Notes: a model not told the origin generated them from the letters alone. A stretch of DNA of 6,926 bases from Micromonosporaceae bacterium (GCA_017354595.1 JAFMQQ010000169.1:1-6926), one strand, 5' to 3'. Shown: positions 1 to 5,845, counted from the stretch's first letter. Program-made: numbers and translations.

Positions 1-809
1 TGGTCGGGGAGCAGGTGGCCGGCGTCGGGCAGCAGCCGGACGCTCTTGCCAGCCTGCTCCAACCGTTGCTTCGTCTGGTGCGAGTCGAGCATCGCGTCCC
101 GGCCGCCGACGATGGCCAGCATGGGTGCGTCCACAGTAGACAGAGCTGAGCTGCTGAACCGGGGCAGCAGGTCGCGTCGCGGCCGGTAGTGCCGGTGGAT
201 CAGCAGCGCGAACAGGCCCAGCGCGTTGTGCTGCACGGCGGCCGGTACGCCCAGCGCCCGGCGCAGTGTCACCATCAGCCCACGCCGGCCGAAGGGCCGG
301 AGCAGGATCGCGGTAGCCACCACGCCCCACTTCTGCCGGCCGACTCCGCCCGGTGCCAGAAGCACCAACCGGTCGACCCGGTTGGGGCGACGGATCGCGT
401 AGTCCAGGGCGAGCCAGCCGCCCAGCGAGATCCCGACGATCGCGGTCCGGGTCAGCCCCAGGCCATCGAAGACCTCGTCCAGCCAGCGGGCGTACGCGTC
501 GGAGTCGAGTGGCGGACGGGACGGCGCGCTGAGCCCGGGTTCGCCGATCAGATCGATGGCGTGGACCCGGAACTGCTCGGCCCAGACCGCGACCGACCCG
601 ACCCACATCGCGCTTGTCGCGCCGGCCCCATGCAGCAGCACGAGCGGCGGCGCGTCGGCCCGGCCACAGGTCAGCACGAAGGTGTCGCCCTGCCCGGTGG
701 GGACGGTGCGGTGCTGTGCCGGTACCGGCCAGTGCGCCAGCAGCCGCCGGTACGCGGAGGTGACGGCCTGCTCGCCGTCGGCGCTCTTGTAGATGCTGAT
801 CGGCTTCAT
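1..809 (-). CDS. Alpha/beta hydrolase, 3' end cut by the window
   Basis: A probable cytoplasmic esterase or hydrolase of the alpha/beta fold; the substrate cannot be told from sequence. Reading the minus strand from the ATG at 809 gives 269 residues with no stop before the window edge. The oxyanion motif is LLHGAGATSAMW (H60-G61). The nucleophile elbow is GISLGG with Ser128, the acid is Asp238 in VGGRDAM, and the catalytic His265 lies in PDAGHLLPD, so the triad is complete and only the C-terminal tail is missing. The N-terminal segment (IYKSADGEQAV, then HWPV) before the core resembles a family of small hydrolases also found in Bacilli; this is from memory. No signal peptide is visible. The start overlaps the stop of the upstream regulator as ATGA, so the two genes are probably co-transcribed and translationally coupled. 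The upstream regulator may control this enzyme, which is inference from the operon. Confidence 0.88.
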   Translation of the reverse strand, partial: MKPISIYKSADGEQAVTSAYRRLLAHWPVPAQHRTVPTGQGDTFVLTCGRADAPPLVLLHGAGATSAMWVGSVAVWAEQFRVHAIDLIGEPGLSAPSRPPLDSDAYARWLDEVFDGLGLTRTAIVGISLGGWLALDYAIRRPNRVDRLVLLAPGGVGRQKWGVVATAILLRPFGRRGLMVTLRRALGVPAAVQHNALGLFALLIHRHYRPRRDLLPRFSSSALSTVDAPMLAIVGGRDAMLDSHQTKQRLEQAGKSVRLLPDAGHLLPD

Positions 810-1240
810 CGTTCGTCCTCAATCAGTGTGCCGGCCAGCCGGATGAGCTCAGCGGTATCGGCGAGCCCGCCGATCACGATGACCTTCAGGCTGGCCCGTT
901 GCTCGTCGTAAACGGACTGCAGGTGAAGCCGGTCGGCGTCGTCGTGGCGTACGGCGATGGCGGCGGTGAGGATGTTGGCCAGGCGCCGGACGGCATCGGG
1001 AGCGATGGCGTCGACCTGGATGACGCTGGACACCTCGACGCGTCGCAGGCGCCGGGCGGTTTCCCGCGCCGGCGGCTCGACCGGCTGCCCGGTGAATGCC
1101 TCCAGATCCTCCGGCCGGATCCGGTACTGCTTGCCGATCCGGACCGCCTTCAGCCGGCCGTCGCGGACATAGCCACGCACCGTCTTGACGTGCAGGCCGA
1201 GCAGTTCGGCCACCTGACCTACCGAGTACGGCTGAGCCAT
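806..1240 (-). CDS. MerR/excisionase-type helix-turn-helix regulator with a small C-terminal domain
   Basis: A 144-aa DNA-binding protein. Residues 4-51 form a one-domain HTH of the excisionase/MerR N-terminal type: YSVGQVAELLGLHVKTVRGYV is the HTH, KAVRIGKQYRI the wing, and RPEDLEAF the closing helix. A Pro/Arg-rich linker (53-67) leads to a second domain (about 68-141) with alternating strands and helices (VSSVIQVDAI, a long helix 81-97, LKVIVIGGL, a final helix). That domain could dimerise or bind a small ligand; I do not recognise it as a named domain. The ATG at 1240 has a strong Shine-Dalgarno, GGGAAGGA, at 1246-1253 on the minus strand, 5 bases away. A weak -10 (TACGGT, minus strand of 1266-1271) lies upstream. 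The gene ends inside the hydrolase start codon, so the pair forms an operon, and a role as local regulator is inferred. An inverted repeat at 1283-1304 sits about where its -35 would be. Confidence 0.88.
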   Translation of the reverse strand: MAQPYSVGQVAELLGLHVKTVRGYVRDGRLKAVRIGKQYRIRPEDLEAFTGQPVEPPARETARRLRRVEVSSVIQVDAIAPDAVRRLANILTAAIAVRHDDADRLHLQSVYDEQRASLKVIVIGGLADTAELIRLAGTLIEDER

Positions 1241-1282
1241 GCGTATCCTTCCCTATTGCTCCCTTACCGTACAGCACGATGA

Positions 1283-1304
1283 GGAATGATGGGGAAGGCA
1301 TTCC
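1283..1304. promoter_or_regulatory. Inverted repeat at the regulator promoter, candidate operator
   Basis: GGAATG at 1283-1288 and CATTCC at 1299-1304 are perfect complements separated by 10 bases. The repeat covers the expected -35 region (about 1289-1294) for the weak minus-strand -10 at 1266-1271. It is therefore well placed for autoregulation by the HTH protein encoded just downstream. The arms are short and the role is inferred from position only. Confidence 0.3.
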
Positions 1305-1316
1305 CAGAAGGTGGGC

Positions 1317-1345
1317 GCTCACCGCCGTGGATACCAGCGGTGAGC
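1317..1345 (+). promoter_or_regulatory. Stem-loop 1 in the leader of the YbjN-like gene
   Basis: GCTCACCGC (1317-1325) and GCGGTGAGC (1337-1345) pair perfectly over 9 bp around an 11-base loop. The loop can close further by TGG/CCA pairing. It lies in the divergent spacer, 120-150 bases before the plus-strand start at 1468. It is either a palindromic protein-binding site or an RNA hairpin in a long 5' leader. No U-tract follows, so a simple intrinsic terminator is not favoured. Confidence 0.4.
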
Positions 1346-1349
1346 CGCC

Positions 1350-1380
1350 CGCCACTGTCTGTCCATTCACGACAGTGGCG
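1350..1380 (+). promoter_or_regulatory. Stem-loop 2 in the leader of the YbjN-like gene
   Basis: CGCCACTGTC (1350-1359) and GACAGTGGCG (1371-1380) pair perfectly over 10 bp around an 11-base loop, only 4 bases after stem-loop 1. The right arm overlaps a competing pairing: GGCGACC (1377-1383) complements GGTCGCC (1405-1411). Two mutually exclusive structures are therefore possible, as in attenuator-like leaders. Whether the region is transcribed is unknown. Confidence 0.4.
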
Positions 1381-1467
1381 ACCCTACTTGCGCGGCGCTG
1401 CTACGGTCGCCGCGGTGGCGGATGTCACCGACAGGAATCGATCGTCCGTATCGGCGAAGGGATAGTC

Positions 1468-1860
1468 ATGGCGACATGGAACAACCTCGTGGACTACGTC
1501 AGCTCCCGCTACCAGGCCACCGAGGAGCGGCCGGGCTGCATCAAGCTGGTCTTCGAGCTGCCCGACCTCCGGTCCCAGGTCGTGTTCGTATGGCAGCAGA
1601 TGCTGCGTGACGGCACCGAGGAGTGGCTGCAGATCGAGTCGCCGATCGGTCGGGTCGACTCGATGAACCTGCGTGCGGTGCTGGAGGAGGTTGGCGAGAT
1701 GGTGTGCGGGGGCGCCGCGCTGATGGACGGTGTGCTCTTCGTCCGCCAGGCCATGCCGATGGCCAACCTCGATATCAACGAGTTCGAACGGCCGCTGCGC
1801 CTGGTCACGTCCTCTGCCGACCTGCTGGAGCGCAAGTTCGTCGGTGGCGACGAATTCTAG
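1468..1860 (+). CDS. YbjN-like (type III secretion chaperone-like fold) small protein of unknown function
   Basis: A 130-aa soluble, acidic protein. The pattern is a first helix (WNNLVDYVSSRY), strands (IKLVFELP, SQVVFVWQQM, EEWLQIESPIG), a central helix (NLRAVLEEVGEM), two further strands (AALMDGVLFVRQAM) and a long final helix (NEFERPLRLVTSSADLLERKFVG). This is what is expected of YbjN/CesT-fold proteins common in actinobacteria, whose molecular role is generally unknown. The family call rests on this pattern and general resemblance, so it is tentative. The ATG at 1468 was chosen because GAAGGGA at 1456-1462 sits 5 bases upstream. The same frame stays open back to an ATG at 1279, but that extension has no ribosome binding site, is Arg- and Gly-rich and runs through two hairpins. 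No membrane segment or signal peptide is visible. The gene is monocistronic: divergent from the regulator and convergent with the peroxidase. Confidence 0.82.
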   Translation: MATWNNLVDYVSSRYQATEERPGCIKLVFELPDLRSQVVFVWQQMLRDGTEEWLQIESPIGRVDSMNLRAVLEEVGEMVCGGAALMDGVLFVRQAMPMANLDINEFERPLRLVTSSADLLERKFVGGDEF

Positions 1861-1862
1861 GC

Positions 1863-1975
1863 GCATCCACAGTGGTCAGTCGACATCCGTGATGGTCAAT
1901 CGCGGGTGAAGGCGGGCCGACAGCGCAACGGTCACCCGCCGAGCGTACCCGGGCCAGCCGGTCCAATGTGGATGC
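1863..1975. terminator. Imperfect inverted-repeat structure filling the convergent spacer, candidate bidirectional terminator
   Basis: The ends 1863-1879 and 1959-1975 are inverted repeats matching at 14 of 17 positions; the outer 9 bases (GCATCCACA / TGTGGATGC) are perfect. Nested inside, GCGGGTGA (1902-1909) pairs with TCACCCGC (1932-1939). The structure starts 3 bases after the YbjN-like stop and ends 9 bases before the peroxidase stop, so it sits where both transcripts should end. No T-tract follows on either strand, so termination is inferred from position and pairing. Confidence 0.35.
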
Positions 1976-1984
1976 TTCGACCGG

Positions 1985-2473
1985 CTACCCGGGCAGGCTC
2001 TGCTCGACGGCGGCGATCAGCTCGGGCGCTTCGGGGGTGACCTGGGGCCGGAACCGGCTGACCACCGCGCCGTCCGGACCGACGAGGAACTTCTCGAAGT
2101 TCCACAACACGTCGCCCGCTTCGCCGCTCGCGTCGGTTGTCGCCACCAGCTCCCGGTAGAGCGGATGCCGGTCGCCGCCGTTGACGTCGACCTTCTCAGT
2201 CATTGGGAAGGTCACTCCGTAACTTACCTGGCAGAACTGTTCGATCTGCTCGGCCGTGCCCGGCTCCTGGCCGCCGAACTGGTTGCACGGCACGCCGAGT
2301 ACGACCAGGCCGCGGTCGCGGTAGGTGTCGTACAACTGCTGCAGCCCGGCGTACTGCGGAGTGAGGCCGCACTTGGAGGCGACGTTGACGATGAGCATCG
2401 CCTTGCCCTGGTAGCCGGCGAGGTTCGCCGGTCCGCCGCCCAGCGCGCCGATCTGGATGTCATGAACCGTCAC
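1985..2473 (-). CDS. Glutathione-peroxidase-family thiol peroxidase
   Basis: A 162-aa cytoplasmic peroxidase that reduces hydrogen peroxide and organic or lipid hydroperoxides, a normal length for the family. The catalytic tetrad is visible: Cys35 in NVASKCGLTPQY, Gln69 in CNQFGGQEPGT, and Trp124-Asn125 in LWNFEKFLV. Cys81 in QFCQVSYGVTFP sits at the position of the resolving cysteine of two-cysteine members. The likely electron donor is therefore thioredoxin rather than glutathione, which fits actinomycetes because they lack glutathione; this is family knowledge. The catalytic residue is Cys, not selenocysteine. The start is the GTG at 2473; the ATG at 2463 is in another frame. There is little Shine-Dalgarno complementarity, but a TAGGGT hexamer lies only 6 bases upstream, suggesting a leaderless message. 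The gene is divergent from the GH94 gene with only 64 bases between them, and convergent with the YbjN-like gene. Confidence 0.95.
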   Translation of the reverse strand: MTVHDIQIGALGGGPANLAGYQGKAMLIVNVASKCGLTPQYAGLQQLYDTYRDRGLVVLGVPCNQFGGQEPGTAEQIEQFCQVSYGVTFPMTEKVDVNGGDRHPLYRELVATTDASGEAGDVLWNFEKFLVGPDGAVVSRFRPQVTPEAPELIAAVEQSLPG

Positions 2474-2479
2474 CCCACC

Positions 2480-2485
2480 ACCCTA
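2480..2485 (-). promoter_or_regulatory. Candidate -10 box of a leaderless peroxidase transcript
   Basis: TAGGGT on the minus strand fits the actinobacterial -10 pattern TANNNT. It is separated from the GTG start at 2473 by 6 bases (2474-2479), so transcription would begin at or next to the start codon. No convincing -35 is seen. Confidence 0.35.
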
Positions 2486-2510
2486 CGTCCGGCGCGGCGA
2501 ACAATGCCCC

Positions 2511-2535
2511 TGGCCAAACGGGCGCCCGGCGGCCA
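2511..2535. promoter_or_regulatory. Interrupted palindrome next to the GH94 start codon
   Basis: TGGCC (2511-2515) and GGCCA (2531-2535) flank a perfect 10-bp palindrome CGGGCGCCCG (2519-2528). The whole ends 2 bases before the ATG at 2538 and lies within the 64-base divergent spacer shared with the peroxidase. A CG-centred palindrome here could be an operator of a sugar-responsive (for example LacI-family) repressor, or an mRNA hairpin masking the start. The spacers are uneven (3 versus 2 bases), so this is tentative. Confidence 0.3.
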
Positions 2536-2537
2536 CC

Positions 2538-4970
2538 ATGCCACGCATGGCAGCAACACGCACCGCTGACTCCCGTACCGCCGCCAACCCGTACGGCTGG
2601 GCCGACGCAGCGGCGCGCGAGTACGTGATAACCCGCCCGGATACACCGACACCGTGGCTGAACTATCTCGGCGCCGGTGGCTATGGCGGGATCATCTCCA
2701 ACACCGCGGGCGGCTTCTCCTTCGACCGCGATCCGCGCAACCGCCGGGTCAGCCGGTACCGGTACAACGCGATCCCGGCCGACCAGCCGGGGCGATACAT
2801 CTACATCCGCGACTGCGATGACGGCAGTTTCTGGTCCGCCACCTGGCAACCGGTCAAGGCGCCGGTGGACGGGTACGAGTGCCGGCACGGCCCGGGGTAC
2901 ACCCGGATCACCACCGAGCGCTCCGGTATCCGGGCCGGCTGCCTCTATTTCGTGCCACCCACCACCGCCGGGGACCCCTGCCCGGTCGAGGCGTGGGTAC
3001 TCACCCTGGAGAACACCGGCGACCGGCCGCGCACCCTGCGTACCTTCAGCTACCTGGAGTTCGCCTACCCGGACGCCGCAGTGGACCAGGACAACCTGGA
3101 CTGGGCCGGGCACATCGTCTCGTCACGCTTCGACGAGGGTACCGGCGCCATCCTCGTCGGTACGGTCTTCCGGCCCACCACCCACTTCTTCGCGGCCGAC
3201 CGGCCGGCGCTGGGATACGACACCGACCGGGACGCGTTCGTCGGTGCCTACCGCGACCTGTCCAACCCCGCGGTCGTGGCCGCCGGCACTCCCACCAGTA
3301 CCGGCTCCCCGCGCGGCAACAGCATCGGCTCGCTCTGCCACGAACTGCGGCTGGCTCCGGGGCAGCGGGCTCGCCTGGTGTATCTGGCCGGCGTAACCGA
3401 CGAGCCGTCGGCGATCCGCGCGGCGCTTGCGAGCTATCGGGAACCTGGCGCGGTCGAAGCGGCCTTCGAGCGGCTGCGCGCCGACTGGGACGCGTACCTA
3501 TCGGTGTTCACTGTGGACACTCCAGACCCGCTCTTCGATCTGATGGTCAACCTGTTCAACCCGGTGCAGTGCCGCACCACGCTGTACTGGTCGCGGTTCG
3601 TCTCCGGGTACGAGACCGGGCTCGGCCGGGGCATGGGTACCCGGGACAGCGGCCAGGACACGCTGGCTACCGCGCCGGCGGCGCCGGAGCACGCCCGGGA
3701 CATGCTCACCCGGATCTGGCGGATGCAGTTCGGCGATGGCCATACCTGGCACCAGTTCTTCCCGCTGACCGGCGAGGGCGGGCCGGGGCTGGCCGCCGAG
3801 TTTCCGGACTGGCCACAGTGGTTCAGCGATGACCATCTGTGGCTTGTCATCTCGGTCTGCGCCTACCTGCGGGAGACCGGCGACTACGGCTACCTGGACC
3901 AGCGGGTGTCCTATCAGGACGGATCCGGCGGGAGCATCTGGGCGCACCTGATCCGGGCGGTCGAGTTCACCGCCGAGCACCTGGGACCGCACGGGCTGCC
4001 GCGGATCGGGTTCGCCGACTGGGACGACACCCACAACGTCGACCACGGCTCCGGCCTGGCGGAGAGTGTCTGGACCGGGATGCTGTACTGCCGGGCGCTG
4101 CTGGACCTGGCGGACCTGGCCGTCCACACGGGACGGTCGGCCGAGGGTGGGCGGATGCGTGAGCGCCACGCGGCGATGGCGGCGGCGATCGACACGCACG
4201 GCTGGGACGGCAGGTGGTACGCCCGCTCCTTCGATGACGAGGGGAAGCCGGTCGGGGTGGCCTCGGAGCCGGTACACCGGATCAACCTGATTCCGCAACT
4301 GTGGTCGGCGATCGGCGAGGTGGGACCGCGCGACCGCGCCGAGCAGGCGATGCGATCGGCGCACGAGCAGCTCAACACGGAGTACGGGCTGATGCTGCTC
4401 GACCCGCCCTACCACGGCGCCGACCCGAGGGTACGGGGCACCTCAACCTATCCGCCGGGGGCGAAGGAGAACGGTGGGATCTTCTGCCACGCCAACACCT
4501 GGGCGGTGGTCGCCGCCGCGATGCTCGGCGACGGCGACCGGGCGTACCGGTACTACCGGCAACTGCTGCCACTCGCCCGTACCGACGCGGACACCTTCCG
4601 GGTGGAGCCGTACGTGTTCTGCCAGAACATCTGCGGCCCGGCCCATCCGCAGTACGGCATGGGCCGCAACGCCTGGCTGACCGGTACGGCCACCTGGGCG
4701 TACGTCGCCGCGACCCAGTGGATCCTGGGCATCCGGCCGACCCACACCGGACTGCGGGTGGCGCCGTGCCTGCCGTCGCAGTGGCCCGGGTACCGCGCGA
4801 CCCGGCTGCTGCGCGGTACCCGCTACGAGATCACCGTCCGCCGGGAAGGCGAGGGGAACCCGCAGTTGCGTGTGGACGGTCGCCCGTGCCCGGGCGATGT
4901 GGTCCCGTTCGCTCCGCCTGAGGTGTCCACAGTGGAGGTGGAGGTCATCCTGCCGGTCACGCCGGCCTAG
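2538..4970 (+). CDS. GH94 glycoside phosphorylase (cellobiose/chitobiose phosphorylase-like)
   Basis: An 810-aa cytoplasmic enzyme expected to split a beta-linked disaccharide with inorganic phosphate, giving a sugar 1-phosphate. Its length fits GH94 (about 800-820 aa). The N-terminal beta-sandwich domain (about 18-290) carries AAREYVITRPDTPTPWLNYLG and YNAIPADQPGRY. A linker helix leads to the (alpha/alpha)6 barrel (about 325-735) with GLGRGMGTRDSGQD (361-374), the catalytic segment FADWDDTHN with the presumed general acid Asp497, STYPPGAKENGGIFCHANTW (636-655) and NAWLTGTATW (711-720); the last two correspond to phosphate-site regions. A C-terminal beta domain ends at 810. Family members known to me read W-N-D in the catalytic segment; here it is W-D-D, followed by a short loop. 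Parts resemble cellobiose phosphorylase and others diacetylchitobiose phosphorylase (ILGIRP..TGLRVAPCLPSQWPG), so the substrate is left open. The first about 16 residues are extra relative to those homologues, and neither ATG 2538 nor ATG 2547 has a good Shine-Dalgarno. No sugar transporter lies beside it. Confidence 0.93.
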   Translation: MPRMAATRTADSRTAANPYGWADAAAREYVITRPDTPTPWLNYLGAGGYGGIISNTAGGFSFDRDPRNRRVSRYRYNAIPADQPGRYIYIRDCDDGSFWSATWQPVKAPVDGYECRHGPGYTRITTERSGIRAGCLYFVPPTTAGDPCPVEAWVLTLENTGDRPRTLRTFSYLEFAYPDAAVDQDNLDWAGHIVSSRFDEGTGAILVGTVFRPTTHFFAADRPALGYDTDRDAFVGAYRDLSNPAVVAAGTPTSTGSPRGNSIGSLCHELRLAPGQRARLVYLAGVTDEPSAIRAALASYREPGAVEAAFERLRADWDAYLSVFTVDTPDPLFDLMVNLFNPVQCRTTLYWSRFVSGYETGLGRGMGTRDSGQDTLATAPAAPEHARDMLTRIWRMQFGDGHTWHQFFPLTGEGGPGLAAEFPDWPQWFSDDHLWLVISVCAYLRETGDYGYLDQRVSYQDGSGGSIWAHLIRAVEFTAEHLGPHGLPRIGFADWDDTHNVDHGSGLAESVWTGMLYCRALLDLADLAVHTGRSAEGGRMRERHAAMAAAIDTHGWDGRWYARSFDDEGKPVGVASEPVHRINLIPQLWSAIGEVGPRDRAEQAMRSAHEQLNTEYGLMLLDPPYHGADPRVRGTSTYPPGAKENGGIFCHANTWAVVAAAMLGDGDRAYRYYRQLLPLARTDADTFRVEPYVFCQNICGPAHPQYGMGRNAWLTGTATWAYVAATQWILGIRPTHTGLRVAPCLPSQWPGYRATRLLRGTRYEITVRREGEGNPQLRVDGRPCPGDVVPFAPPEVSTVEVEVILPVTPA
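3507..3520 (-). repeat. Copy of the recurrent GTGTCCACAGTGRA motif (13/14)
   Basis: The minus strand reads GTGTCCACAGTGAA, one base different from the copies at 4923-4936 and 5204-5217. It lies inside the GH94 gene (residues FTVDTP). Confidence 0.6.
4923..4936 (+). repeat. Copy of the recurrent 14-bp motif GTGTCCACAGTGGA
   Basis: This is an exact match, in inverted orientation, to 5204-5217. The core TCCACAGTGGA is a palindrome around its central base. GTGTCCACA differs at one base from the actinobacterial DnaA box TTGTCCACA. It lies near the 3' end of the GH94 gene (residues VSTVE). Confidence 0.65.
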
Positions 4971-5845
4971 AAGATGGTGACGCCGAAGGCGTTGACTGCC
5001 GCGCGGACCGGCTGGAAGAAGGTTGTGCCGCCGGTCGTGCAGTTGCCGCTACCCCCGGAGGTGAGGCCGAGTGCCGTGGTGCCGTCGTAGAGCGGGCCGC
5101 CGGAGTCGCCCGGCTCGGCGCAGACGGTGGTCTGGATCAGGCCGCGGACCCTGCCGCCGGGATTGCCGGAGTAGTGGACCGTGACGTTCAGCGCGGTCAC
5201 CGTTCCACTGTGGACACCGGTGGTGGAGCCATTGCGGGTCACCCGCTCGCCGAGGCTGGCGTCGCCGACGGTGAAGCCACCGGGGTGGCTGAGCGAGGTG
5301 TTGTCGTACCGGACCAGCGCGTAGTCACTACCCGGGAAGGTGTACTTCACGGTCGGGCCGATCAGCGTGGACTGGTTGGCGTTGGTGTACCAGGTGCTGA
5401 CCAGCTTGCCGCAGTGCCCGGCGGTGAGGAAGTAGTTGGTGCTGCCGCTTACCACATTGAAGCCGAGCGAGCACCGGAAGCCTCCGCCGTAGATCGCGTC
5501 GCCGGGGGCGACCAGCGCGGTGAAGACGCCGGGTGTGCGCTGGACCCGGAGCGCACCGGCCCCGGCGCCCGCTGCCCGCTTGACCGTTGCGATCTCGGCC
5601 GCGGAGACCGAACTGTCCGCGGTGATCACGACGCGGTGCGAGCGGGCGTCCACGTACCAGGCGATGCCCGTCGCGCCGGAGCTGTCCACCGCTGCGCTCA
5701 CGGCGGCGAGCTGGCTGGCGGTGTAGTCGCGGGGTGCGGCGGTCGCGCCTGCCGGCAGGGCGAGCGCCCCGACCGTGACGGCGACGGCGGCAACGGCGAC
5801 GAACCTGGCGGCTCGTTTGGCGCTGTGCAGGTGTGTGCTGCTCAT
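4967..5845 (-). CDS. Secreted streptogrisin-type serine protease (S1 family), preproenzyme
   Basis: A 292-aa preproprotease, close to streptogrisin B in layout. Residues 1-37 are a signal peptide: basic start, hydrophobic VAVAAVAVTVGALALPAG, likely cleavage after ATAA. A short propeptide (about 38-112) precedes the mature enzyme, which probably begins near DAIYGGGFRCSLGFNV (116). The triad is complete: His144 in TAGHC, Asp174 in SDYALVRY and Ser248 in GDSGGP. Cys125-Cys145 and Cys242-Cys269 are the expected disulfides. The pocket segments VCAEPGDSGGPLY, TSGGSGNC and GGTTFFQPV match the chymotrypsin-like type; Phe occupies the position where glutamyl-specific relatives carry His, so cleavage after large hydrophobic residues is expected. 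There is no extra C-terminal binding domain. GGGAG sits 6 bases before the ATG at 5845, inside a perfect palindrome CTCCCGGGAG (5851-5860). Its stop overlaps the GH94 stop tail to tail. Its role is extracellular protein digestion. Confidence 0.96.
   Translation of the reverse strand: MSSTHLHSAKRAARFVAVAAVAVTVGALALPAGATAAPRDYTASQLAAVSAAVDSSGATGIAWYVDARSHRVVITADSSVSAAEIATVKRAAGAGAGALRVQRTPGVFTALVAPGDAIYGGGFRCSLGFNVVSGSTNYFLTAGHCGKLVSTWYTNANQSTLIGPTVKYTFPGSDYALVRYDNTSLSHPGGFTVGDASLGERVTRNGSTTGVHSGTVTALNVTVHYSGNPGGRVRGLIQTTVCAEPGDSGGPLYDGTTALGLTSGGSGNCTTGGTTFFQPVRAAVNAFGVTIF
5204..5217 (-). repeat. Copy of the recurrent 14-bp motif GTGTCCACAGTGGA
   Basis: This is an exact inverted copy of 4923-4936, located inside the protease gene (residues GVHSGTV). 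It forms a 14-bp inverted pair with the copy in the neighbouring GH94 gene, 267 bases away. Confidence 0.65.

Noticed and set aside
1279..1467. In-frame upstream extension of the YbjN-like gene from ATG 1279
   Set aside because: There is no ribosome binding site before 1279. The extension is low-complexity Arg/Gly-rich and runs through two strong hairpins, while ATG 1468 has a good Shine-Dalgarno.
1863..1975. Miniature transposable element (MITE)
   Set aside because: No target-site duplication is visible at the flanks and no second copy is present in the window. It is kept only as an inverted-repeat element or terminator candidate.
2460..3113. Long minus-strand open frame (217 codons) opposite the GH94 gene
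   Set aside because: It lies antisense to a convincing gene, its product has no recognisable domain, and it arises from high-GC codon bias.
3498..4415. 305-codon minus-strand open frame opposite the GH94 barrel
   Set aside because: It is a shadow frame of a well-supported gene, with Arg/Val/Pro-rich composition and no motif.
4923..5217. Replication origin suggested by DnaA-box-like sequences
   Set aside because: The copies lie inside coding genes, miss the consensus by one base and are too few, and no dnaA/dnaN or AT-rich region is nearby.
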